Shown here: positions 1 to 6,375 of the stretch, piece after piece | How positions within the stretch are numbered: position 1 is the first letter of the stretch | Layout: every line of letters starts with the position of its first letter | Assembly (NCBI GenBank): GCA_902796625.1 | Contig: CADBPX010000047.1 | Coordinates: 1 to 16,393, forward strand | DNA length: 16,393 nt | Direction: 5' to 3' | Source of the DNA: an uncultured Pseudomonadota bacterium | GTDB lineage: Bacteria > Pseudomonadota > Alphaproteobacteria > RF32 > CAG-239 | Program-made: the position numbers and the translations under genes | The notes under the pieces: model-generated | The model's database searches: none | Told to the model about the DNA's origin: nothing | The model's input: the letters and a program-made list of their open reading frames with translations, nothing else

Positions 1-959
1 ACAGAAAAGAATATGATTGCGTTAAGAGCTGCGAAGTCAGCCGTCCTGGCGTTGATATTTCTCAATGTCAGCCGATGAATTGCGGTTGTGCGATGCCGTG
101 CGAAATGGCTCCGGTTGTCGAACCGCAAGCTGTTGTGGAAGCATGTATTGATGCCAATGGTCAGCTTCGTGAAGACGGAAACTGTCATGTTGTTGATGAT
201 ACGTGGATTGATACCGGTGATGTGAAAGCTTTGGACGGGTTGTGCATTGTGACCACAGATCCTTGTCAGGCTTTGACACCGGAAACAGTATATCGTATGC
301 GTTCTTCGGTTGTTCAGATTGAAAGTCCGAATGGTCGTAAAGGTGCCGGATTGCTTATTTCTGATCGCTTTGTTCTGACATCAGGTGATTTGGTTGATCG
401 TCAAAACAACACGTATAAAATTAAAACGATCCGTAACGACAATTTGAGCGCACATGCCGTTCGCATTAATCCGAGCAAAAATACGGCATTGATGATGTTG
501 GATCAAAGTGTTGAATATACGCCGCTGGCCTTGAATCTGGCTTTGCCGGAAGTCGGCCGCAATGGTTATTTAACATTAGGTTTGATGGATGTTCCGGACT
601 TTACAAAAGGTGAGAACTATCTGGAAAACAGTGCCAGAATTGAGGGCTTCCGCTATACGGAAGAAAAAGGCGCCGAAATACTCGCGAACACATTTATTCA
701 AAATGTAACGGTCGGCGGTGCTCTTTTCTATCAGGATTGTACCGTCAGCGGTATGGCTCATTCGGGCGTGAAAACAAAAGATGGCTTGGATGCATATATT
801 CCGACTGAAACAGCTTTACGCAGTTTGGGTATCTGCATCTGCGGCCATGAATATGTTGAAGAAAGCCCATGGCAACAGACGGTTTATATGCCGGTGACCG
901 AACAAATTAAAGTTGTTCAGGAAGCTCCGGAGGTTATGGAACCGAAAGAACGCAAATAA
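1..959 (+). CDS. Cys-rich trypsin-fold protein with lost catalytic triad (5' partial)
   Basis: The frame is open from the left edge (first complete codon at position 3), so the Met at 75 is probably internal and the true start lies upstream. Residue numbers below count from that Met. The first ~65 visible residues are Cys-rich, as in CQPMNCGCAMPCEM. Residues 70-255 follow the layout of trypsin/HtrA-like proteases: GAGLLIS (90-96), LTSGDLV (101-107), NTALMML (136-142), TVGGALF (212-218) and a C-terminal IPTETALRSLG. At the positions where the family has His, Asp and Ser (LTxxH, DxALL, GNSGG), this protein has Asp105, Asn136 and Val213, so it is probably a catalytically dead protease-like protein, perhaps a binding or scaffold module. 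The many cysteines suggest an oxidising compartment, but the N-terminus that would show a signal peptide is outside the window. It ends in TAA just before a strong terminator. The fold call is fairly firm; the role is unknown. Confidence 0.75.
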   Translation, partial: RKEYDCVKSCEVSRPGVDISQCQPMNCGCAMPCEMAPVVEPQAVVEACIDANGQLREDGNCHVVDDTWIDTGDVKALDGLCIVTTDPCQALTPETVYRMRSSVVQIESPNGRKGAGLLISDRFVLTSGDLVDRQNNTYKIKTIRNDNLSAHAVRINPSKNTALMMLDQSVEYTPLALNLALPEVGRNGYLTLGLMDVPDFTKGENYLENSARIEGFRYTEEKGAEILANTFIQNVTVGGALFYQDCTVSGMAHSGVKTKDGLDAYIPTETALRSLGICICGHEYVEESPWQQTVYMPVTEQIKVVQEAPEVMEPKERK

Positions 960-965
960 AAAAAC

Positions 966-994
966 AAAAAAATCCCCCGCTCGGGGGATTTTTT
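966..994 (+). terminator. Rho-independent terminator
   Basis: An AATCCCCC/GGGGGATT stem (971-978 with 983-990), closed by a GCTC loop, is followed by a run of T. A further A:T extension of the stem is possible from 966. It lies directly after the stop codon of the trypsin-fold gene and separates it from the pilin genes. Confidence 0.93.
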
Positions 995-1000
995 CTTGCG

Positions 1001-1006
1001 TATAAT
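1001..1006 (+). promoter_or_regulatory. Candidate -10 box for the pilin operon
   Basis: A perfect TATAAT lies 45 bases before the chosen pilin start and just after the upstream terminator. I see no convincing -35 hexamer, because the matching position falls inside the terminator stem. Its location makes it a sensible promoter candidate, but the support is partial. Confidence 0.35.
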
Positions 1007-1050
1007 TTGTTTTGCATTATTATATAGATATTATGAAGGAGAAAATATTG

Positions 1051-1605
1051 ATGCAAAAAATAAATACAAGTGGTCGCTCAATGGTTGAAATGCTCGGTGT
1101 GTTGGCAATCGTTGGAGTTTTGTCAGTCGGCGGATATGAAATGATAAGCAAGGCCATGGAGCAACATCAGGAAGGACAGTTGATTGGGCAGACAATGTCG
1201 CTGATAAATCAGGCACGTAAAATTGTTTGCGAATACGAATCAGAATATCGTAATGATGCTGCTTATCTATATACTTCTCAGGCAATTCCCGCCGGATTAA
1301 CTTATAATAGTTCAAAAAAACAATTAAGCGGCGCTGCCGATTCTGTTTTTGAATTAGATTATGAAAAAGGATCTGATGACTATGGTTTGTTAATCATTAA
1401 GGCTTCGAACATTCCTGAAAACGGTTGCTTAAAGATGGTGGCTACTTTTTGGGGAAATAACGAAAACTCGAAATTGCAGACAATCAAGGTGAATGGTAAT
1501 GATTTATCGAAAAAAAATATTAGCAGCAGTTTAAAAGTATGTAAAGATTCCGGTAACCAAGTAGAACTATATTATCTCGGTTGCTTTGATAATGAGGAAG
1601 AATAA
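1051..1605 (+). CDS. Type IV pilin-like protein (first of a tandem pair)
   Basis: This is a 184-residue predicted prepilin. A short basic leader (MQKINTSG) is followed by RSMVEMLGVLAIVGVLSVGGY. Gly at -1 and Glu at +5 fit the prepilin-peptidase (class III) signal, and the following ~20 hydrophobic residues form the usual N-terminal helix. Position +1 is Arg rather than the common Phe or Met. The soluble domain has four Cys (KIVC, ENGC, LKVC, YLGC) and no family signature I recognise. The ATG at 1051 was chosen because AAGGAG (1036-1041) sits nine bases before it; the upstream TTG at 1012 and ATG at 1033 have no ribosome binding site. A paralogous pilin gene follows after 13 bases. It could be a major or minor pilin or a pseudopilin of a type II-like system; no assembly genes are in view. 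Confidence 0.8.
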   Translation: MQKINTSGRSMVEMLGVLAIVGVLSVGGYEMISKAMEQHQEGQLIGQTMSLINQARKIVCEYESEYRNDAAYLYTSQAIPAGLTYNSSKKQLSGAADSVFELDYEKGSDDYGLLIIKASNIPENGCLKMVATFWGNNENSKLQTIKVNGNDLSKKNISSSLKVCKDSGNQVELYYLGCFDNEEE

Positions 1606-1618
1606 TAAGGAGAAAAAT

Positions 1619-2164
1619 ATGAAAAAAAATATGCAAAACGGCCGATCGATGATTGAAATGCTTGGTGTTTTAGCCATTATCGGTGTTCTTACTGTTGGCG
1701 GATACGGTTTGATTAATAAAGCACAGACCAGTCGCAGTATTACTTTGACCATTGATCAATTAACTTCATTGGCACAAAAGGTGCGCTATTATGCACGTGA
1801 TTGTGATGAAGATTGTAAGGGAGATATTACTTCTAAAATCAATGAGGAAGGAATTTTTCCCGAAGGGTTAACCTATGATGACGGAAAATTTTCCAATCGC
1901 GACGATGTTGTATATACTGTAGAATATTTAGGCGAAGACAATGAAAATGGTGATCTTGCTCCGGCATTATATGTTGTTACTTTGGAAAATTTAAATGAAG
2001 AAGCATGCATTCAATTAGCGACAATTAATTTAGGTGGTGCTGGGAGCAACGGTTTTGTCGGTCGTGTTATTGGTGATGGTAAATCTCCGGTGCAATATAC
2101 CCTTACATCGGCAGTAAATAACTGTGATGGCGGAAATAAAAAAATCAGGTTTGGCTTTCGTTGA
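1619..2164 (+). CDS. Type IV pilin-like protein (second of a tandem pair)
   Basis: This is a 181-residue predicted prepilin with leader MKKNMQNG and then RSMIEMLGVLAIIGVLTVGGY, almost identical to the preceding gene product across the signal and first helix but largely unlike it afterwards. Gly at -1, Arg at +1 and Glu at +5 are shared with it. The soluble domain carries Cys in DCDEDC, EACIQLAT and NNCDGG, which may form disulfides outside the cell. AAGGAG at 1607-1612 lies six bases before the ATG at 1619 and starts two bases after the previous stop, so the two genes are very probably one operon. The pattern fits gene duplication with divergence of the exposed domain. A terminator follows. 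Confidence 0.8.
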   Translation: MKKNMQNGRSMIEMLGVLAIIGVLTVGGYGLINKAQTSRSITLTIDQLTSLAQKVRYYARDCDEDCKGDITSKINEEGIFPEGLTYDDGKFSNRDDVVYTVEYLGEDNENGDLAPALYVVTLENLNEEACIQLATINLGGAGSNGFVGRVIGDGKSPVQYTLTSAVNNCDGGNKKIRFGFR

Positions 2165-2188
2165 TACGGATTATAAAGTTGCTGTAAT

Positions 2189-2222
2189 AAAGGATACATA
2201 GTTAATATGTGTCCTTTTTTTT
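2189..2222 (+). terminator. Rho-independent terminator of the pilin operon
   Basis: A 12-bp stem (AAAGGATACATA with TATGTGTCCTTT, one G-T wobble) and a five-base loop are followed by eight T. It closes the pilin pair and isolates it from dnaK. Confidence 0.9.
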
Positions 2223-2252
2223 GTAAAATATTTAAAAAAAATATGTTGGCAT

Positions 2253-2281
2253 CTTGCATCAGAAAAAAAATCTTCCTATAT
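2253..2281 (+). promoter_or_regulatory. Sigma-32 (RpoH) heat-shock promoter of dnaK
   Basis: CTTG (2253-2256), 18 bases, then CCTATAT (2275-2281). This fits the alphaproteobacterial RpoH pattern CTTG-N17/18-CYTATNT. It lies about 35 bases before the dnaK start codon. No CIRCE inverted repeat is present, so sigma-factor control rather than HrcA repression is suggested. Confidence 0.7.
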
Positions 2282-2315
2282 ACACTTTTAGAAATGTTAA
2301 TAGGAGGATTTTTAA

Positions 2316-4226
2316 ATGAGTAATAAAGTTATAGGCATTGACTTGGGAACGACAAACTCTTGTTTTGCCGTTATGGAAGGTAAAGATGCCAAAGTATTGG
2401 AAAATTCGGAAGGAGCCAGAACAACCCCTTCGATGGTTGCATTCACCGACGCGGAGCGTTTAGTTGGTTATCCGGCAAAAAGACAAGCTGTCACCAATCC
2501 GGAAAATACATTGTTTGCGATTAAAAGATTAATCGGACGGCGTTATGATTCGGCTGAGGTCGCTAAATTTAAGGAACATTCACCATTCAAAATTGTTTCC
2601 GGTGATAATGGCGATGCTTGGGTTGAAGCTAAAGGGCAAAAATATGCACCTTCACAAATTTCCGCCATTGTTTTGCAAAAAATTAAAGAATATGCCGAAA
2701 GCTATTTGGGTGAAAAAGTTGAAAAAGCTGTGATTACCGTACCGGCCTACTTTAATGATTCACAGCGTCAGGCTACTAAAGATGCCGGAAAAATTGCCGG
2801 TTTGGAAGTATTGCGTATTATCAATGAGCCGACTGCTGCAGCTCTAGCTTATGGTATGGATAAAAAAACATCTGGAACCATAGTTGTTTATGACTTAGGT
2901 GGTGGTACGTTTGATGTTTCTATTTTGGAAATCGGTGATGGCGTATTTGAAGTTAAAGCTACCAACGGTGATACATTCTTAGGCGGTGAAGATTTCGACC
3001 AACGCATTGTTAACTATTTGGCTGATGAATTCAAGAAGGAGCAAGGAATTGATTTACGTTCCGATCGTTTGGCTTTGCAACGCTTAAAAGAAGCCGCAGA
3101 AAAAGCAAAGATCGAGTTATCATCAACGACACAAACCGAAATCAACTTGCCGTTTATTACAGCCGATAGCAGTGGTGCAAAACACTTAAATATCAAATTA
3201 ACCCGCGCTAAGTTGGAATCTTTGGTTGAAGATTTAATTGAAAAGACCGCCGGTCCATGCCAAAAAGCTTTGGCCGATGCCGGATTAAAGGCTAGCGATA
3301 TTAGCGAAGTTATTTTGGTTGGTGGTATGACACGTATGCCAAAGGTTCAAGAAAAAGTCAAAGAAATCTTTGGTAAAGAACCGCATAAAGGTGTTAATCC
3401 GGATGAAGTGGTTGCCGTTGGTGCGGCCATTCAAGGCGGCGTTTTAATGGGTGATGTGAAAGATGTATTGTTACTTGATGTTACCCCATTGTCTTTAGGT
3501 ATTGAAACCTTGGGCGGAGTGTTTACGCGTTTGATTGATCGTAATACAACCATTCCGACCCGCAAGTCACAAGTATTTTCAACTGCTGAAGATGGTCAGA
3601 CTGCCGTTACCATTCGCGTGTTCCAAGGTGAACGTGAAATTGCGGCACATAACAAACTGTTAGGTCAATTTGATTTGGTTGGTATTCCGCCGGCACCGCG
3701 TGGTATGCCGCAAATTGAGGTAACGTTTGATATTGATGCCAATGGTATTGTTAACGTTTCGGCCAAAGATAAAGCTACCAACAAGGAACAGGCTATCCGT
3801 ATTCAAGCTTCCGGTGGTTTAAGTGATGAAGAAATCAATAAAATGGTAAAAGATGCTGAGGCTAATGCAGAAGCCGATAAGCAGAAAAAAGAATTGGTTG
3901 AAGCGAAAAACCGTGCTGAAGGTTTAGTTCACGAAGTTGAGAAGAACCTTAAAGAATTCGGTGATAAGGTATCTGACGGAGAAAAGAGCAGCATAACGGC
4001 GGCAGTGGAAGCAGTTAAGGCCAGCTTAGAGAAAGAAAATCTGGAAGATATTAAGGCTAAGACCGATGCATTGATGCAGGCTTCGATGAAGTTAGGTGAA
4101 GCAATGTATAAAGCACAACAGGCACAAGGTGGAGCCGGAGCTCAGCAGGGAGCTGAAAACGCTTCTGCTTCCGAAGCGCCGAAAGACGATAACGTTGTTG
4201 ATGCTGATTTCGAGGAAGTTAAGTAA
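2316..4226 (+). CDS. dnaK: Chaperone protein DnaK (Hsp70)
   Basis: This is an ATP-dependent cytosolic Hsp70 chaperone that binds exposed hydrophobic stretches of unfolded proteins and works with DnaJ and GrpE. At 636 residues it is full length. The ATPase domain shows GIDLGTTNS (7-15), Lys70 in AIKRLIG, NEPTAAALAYG (170-180) and DLGGGTFDVS (193-202), which contains the usual autophosphorylated Thr. The interdomain linker VLLLDV lies at 384-389, followed by the substrate-binding domain and a helical lid with an Ala/Gln-rich tail ending DADFEEVK. AGGAGG at 2302-2307 lies eight bases before the ATG. It is flanked by its own heat-shock promoter and terminator. In many relatives dnaJ follows; here it does not. 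The identification is certain. Confidence 0.99.
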   Translation: MSNKVIGIDLGTTNSCFAVMEGKDAKVLENSEGARTTPSMVAFTDAERLVGYPAKRQAVTNPENTLFAIKRLIGRRYDSAEVAKFKEHSPFKIVSGDNGDAWVEAKGQKYAPSQISAIVLQKIKEYAESYLGEKVEKAVITVPAYFNDSQRQATKDAGKIAGLEVLRIINEPTAAALAYGMDKKTSGTIVVYDLGGGTFDVSILEIGDGVFEVKATNGDTFLGGEDFDQRIVNYLADEFKKEQGIDLRSDRLALQRLKEAAEKAKIELSSTTQTEINLPFITADSSGAKHLNIKLTRAKLESLVEDLIEKTAGPCQKALADAGLKASDISEVILVGGMTRMPKVQEKVKEIFGKEPHKGVNPDEVVAVGAAIQGGVLMGDVKDVLLLDVTPLSLGIETLGGVFTRLIDRNTTIPTRKSQVFSTAEDGQTAVTIRVFQGEREIAAHNKLLGQFDLVGIPPAPRGMPQIEVTFDIDANGIVNVSAKDKATNKEQAIRIQASGGLSDEEINKMVKDAEANAEADKQKKELVEAKNRAEGLVHEVEKNLKEFGDKVSDGEKSSITAAVEAVKASLEKENLEDIKAKTDALMQASMKLGEAMYKAQQAQGGAGAQQGAENASASEAPKDDNVVDADFEEVK

Positions 4227-4244
4227 TTTTCCTTATAAAAAAAG

Positions 4245-4279
4245 ACAGCCCGTTGCATACGTGACGGGTTGTTTTTTTT
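4245..4279 (+). terminator. Rho-independent terminator of dnaK
   Basis: An ACAGCCCGT/ACGGGTTGT stem (4245-4253 with 4264-4272, one G-T pair) is followed by a T run to 4279. It confirms that dnaK is transcribed without a downstream partner. Confidence 0.88.
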
Positions 4280-4694
4280 ATGGTCCGAACGTAATACCGG
4301 CAATTAACTTGATAGTAAAAAAGAGGTTGGATGGTGGGCTTTTGTTATACAGTTACAAGTGATTTTTGTCTTATTCCACGGATTATCTCTAAAACTATGG
4401 GATAATAATGACCTTATATATGCCAATGAATATAGGCAATTTTATAAAGGATGATATCACTCCTTCTTAACTTTAGCTGATAAATAATATTTTTCATATA
4501 AAATTATTTTATATTTTTCTTATTTTTTATTTGACTTTAAATCCAAGATGTGTTACTGGATATATCACTAAATAGTATATTTTAGGTTAAATTGTGGTAG
4601 AACTCAGTCTTCATGCAATTTGATTTTATACTAACACGAAGTAAGAAATATATTATTTAATGTTGGTTTTAATTATAATTTGAAAGGTAATAAA
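4280..4694. other. AT-rich intergenic stretch, no gene recognised
   Basis: About 415 bases without a supportable coding region. Two small imperfect hairpins are visible: ATTATCTC with GGGATAAT (4382-4406), and AAGGA..TCCTT around the palindrome TGATATCA (near 4447-4465). Neither has a T run. A TATACT at 4627-4632 could be a -10 box for the small ORF downstream, but no good -35 accompanies it; a TTGACT at 4531 has no matching -10. The stretch may be decayed accessory DNA. No tRNA-like fold was seen. Confidence 0.5.
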
Positions 4695-4820
4695 ATGAGT
4701 AAATCAATTGGAAAAATATTAGGAAAAGCAAAATATGCAACCGAAGAAGATTATGAACGGTATATGTCGGACTTTTTAAGACAGAACAAGATTAATAATT
4801 ATTCAACGGGGCTAATTTAA
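4695..4820 (+). CDS. Small hypothetical protein, 41 aa
   Basis: ATG at 4695, preceded by AAAGG (4684-4688), opens a 41-codon ORF beginning MSKSIGKILGKAKYATEED and ending in TAA. It is basic at the N-terminus and charged after that, with no membrane segment or recognised domain. It is in the same frame as the muramidase fragments that follow: only the TAA and one codon separate it from the ATG at 4824. It may therefore be a small gene translationally linked to the muramidase, or the broken N-terminus of one longer ancestral protein. The ribosome binding site is the main argument that it is translated. No function can be assigned. Confidence 0.4.
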   Translation: MSKSIGKILGKAKYATEEDYERYMSDFLRQNKINNYSTGLI

Positions 4821-4823
4821 CGT

Positions 4824-5483
4824 ATGATCAATAATACAAATTATTCCGGAAAAGAATTGTTTTTGCAACCGGATACTTTAAGTGTACATGGAAGCCAATA
4901 TGCCCAGATGACACCATCGAATGTGGCAACTGATGCAAATACAGTACCATCAGTAAATTATTCTTTATATGATGATGATTTTTCTCACGAATTTATTGAA
5001 CAAATGCTTGATGATCAAAGATTTCAACAAATAATGAGGAATAGAACACAAGGAAATGAGGGTGGTTATGGTAACAATCAAAACGATAGGGGCGGGGAAA
5101 CAAAATATGGTATTAGTTCTCGGTGGTATCCTAATGAGGATATTTAGAATTTAACAAGAGAACGGGCAAATGCCATATTGTATAGGGATTATTGGCTATC
5201 TCCGCGTATAAACCAGCTTCCAGATGAATATGCTGATATAGTCTTTGATAATGGTGTTTTTCAAGGGCAACCGACGGCTATTCGACATCTGCAAAGAGCA
5301 TTAGGTATTCGTGCCGATGGGGTAATTGGAAATGATACATTAAATGCAATATCTAATGCCAACGAAAATGTAAGAAGAAACTTTATTCAACAGGTTCATC
5401 AAAGGAATCAAAATATTGTTGCAACAGATCCAACGCAAAGAGAATTTCTGAACGGTTGGACGAACAGAGTAAATAATTACTGA
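4824..5483 (+). pseudogene. GH108-type N-acetylmuramidase, interrupted by an in-frame TAG
   Basis: One reading frame encodes a peptidoglycan muramidase of the GH108 type (phage endolysin or secretion-activator-like) but is cut by TAG at 5145-5147. Before the stop, 107 residues carry an N-terminal extension of about 75 residues and then QGNEGGY...GGETKYGIS, in which Glu79 is the expected catalytic acid. After the stop, the same frame continues for 111 residues with NLTRERANAILYRDYW, FDNGVFQG and HLQRALGIRADGVIGNDTL, matching the family's second half and its C-terminal peptidoglycan-binding part (PG_binding_3 type). The two halves join seamlessly if the stop is read as an amino acid, for example Lys (AAG to TAG is one change). 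No good start or ribosome binding site exists for the second half. A nonsense-mutated pseudogene is most likely; amber suppression is possible but unsupported. The final seven bases overlap the convergent gene. Confidence 0.8.
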
Positions 5484-6220
5484 TTAGTTATCAGGGCAAT
5501 CATTTTAGCTATATAATTATATAATTCCTGCGTTGTGGCGTATTCGTTGTATAAATATACCGAAACGCCACAATTATTTTTTTTACAATAACTGCTTTCA
5601 TTATAAATGAAAGAATACTGCTTATATATGAATTTTTGGAACGTATCAATTCTTTTTTCAGCATCAGATTTTGGGAGATTATAGTAACTATAAAATAAAT
5701 CTATGGCTATTTTTTTGTAGCATAATTGAACATTTTTATGAGCTTGTATAAGGTAATTGTGGCATTTCATGCTCCATGTTTCAGGGCATTTTTTTTCTTC
5801 AGTTTCAAATGTTGTAGAACATTCAGTAAATTTTTGTTTTAAATATTTAATTTTATTTTTCTCTCTTATATAGTCATCAAAACTTTCTATTTCTGCTGCA
5901 ATATTATAATCTCCGTCCTTGATGCAACCGGCTGCCACACCGAGGTTTACGAATTTATCTTTTTGTTTATAATATGTGTGCGCTAAATCTAAAGCAATAC
6001 CATTGACATATACCGGATTACTTTCTTTTACATCGCCAACTTTCAATGTTTTTGGTTCTGCTTCGTCACATATTGAGCAGTATTCGTATATTTCTTTTTG
6101 TGATTTGATAATAGTAACGGCCTTCCGTGCGGTTTGCAAGTCAATATCGTAACATACGTCAGCCCAAGTATTTGTGCCAAATATTAAAGATATTCCTAAA
6201 ATCAAAAACAGCTTTTTCAT
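5477..6220 (-). CDS. Secreted ten-cysteine protein of unknown function
   Basis: A 247-residue protein with a clear Sec signal peptide: MKK, a hydrophobic core LFLILGISLIFG, then NTWA before the likely cleavage after Ala20. The mature part has ten Cys (23, 48, 51, 99, 134, 145, 153, 167, 212, 217), including CSIC, consistent with disulfides in the periplasm or outside the cell. It is Lys- and Tyr-rich, probably mostly helical, and has no lipobox or second membrane segment. AGAGGT (minus strand, 6227-6232) lies seven bases before the ATG. It stands alone between the broken muramidase (seven-base convergent overlap) and hydF. An 11-bp inverted repeat lies just upstream. I do not recognise a family. 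Confidence 0.75.
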   Translation of the reverse strand: MKKLFLILGISLIFGTNTWADVCYDIDLQTARKAVTIIKSQKEIYEYCSICDEAEPKTLKVGDVKESNPVYVNGIALDLAHTYYKQKDKFVNLGVAAGCIKDGDYNIAAEIESFDDYIREKNKIKYLKQKFTECSTTFETEEKKCPETWSMKCHNYLIQAHKNVQLCYKKIAIDLFYSYYNLPKSDAEKRIDTFQKFIYKQYSFIYNESSYCKKNNCGVSVYLYNEYATTQELYNYIAKMIALITNQ

Positions 6221-6233
6221 ATTTGTACCTCTG

Positions 6234-6267
6234 AGTATATTTTACCTCTCATGCGTTAAAATATACT
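6234..6267 (-). promoter_or_regulatory. 11-bp perfect inverted repeat upstream of the secreted-protein gene
   Basis: AGTATATTTTA (6234-6244) and TAAAATATACT (6257-6267) are perfect inverted copies separated by 12 bases. They lie 14 to 47 bases before the start codon of the minus-strand gene that begins at 6220. The position suits an operator overlapping the promoter or leader. As RNA it would be a weak AU hairpin. Function is inferred from symmetry and position only. Confidence 0.4.
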
Positions 6268-6318
6268 AAATGATACACAATTTTATAAATGAGGATGTCA
6301 TGCCTCCTTTATTCATAA

Positions 6319-6338
6319 CACCGGCGAACTCGCCGGTG
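6319..6338. repeat. GC-rich perfect hairpin downstream of hydF
   Basis: CACCGGCG-AACT-CGCCGGTG is an 8-bp perfect stem with a four-base loop, standing out in AT-rich DNA. It sits 38 bases past the hydF stop. It lacks a T run on either strand, so it is not a standard intrinsic terminator. It may protect the 3' end of the hydF mRNA. Confidence 0.6.
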
Positions 6339-6375
6339 AACTTACATTATATTGAATGCTTGTTTTTTAGGGTGA

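Noticed and set aside
1012..1050. Upstream TTG (1012) or ATG (1033) start for the first pilin
   Set aside because: Neither has a ribosome binding site, while AAGGAG is well placed for the ATG at 1051 and gives a normal short prepilin leader.
4096..4362. 88-codon ORF overlapping the end of dnaK and its terminator
   Set aside because: It is an out-of-frame reading of dnaK that runs through the terminator hairpin; it has no ribosome binding site or protein-like composition.
5145..5147. Genome-wide reassignment of TAG as a sense codon
   Set aside because: The MerR-type regulator and the 786-residue protein both end naturally in TAG at sensible positions, so TAG works as a stop here.
5178..5483. 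Second half of the muramidase as an independent gene starting at a TTG
   Set aside because: No ribosome binding site precedes it, and the residues before this TTG continue the muramidase family sequence back to the TAG, so it is the remainder of a broken gene.
6217..6252. 11-codon upstream ORF whose TGA overlaps the ATG of the secreted-protein gene
   Set aside because: It has no ribosome binding site, lies mostly inside the inverted repeat, and is short enough to occur by chance.
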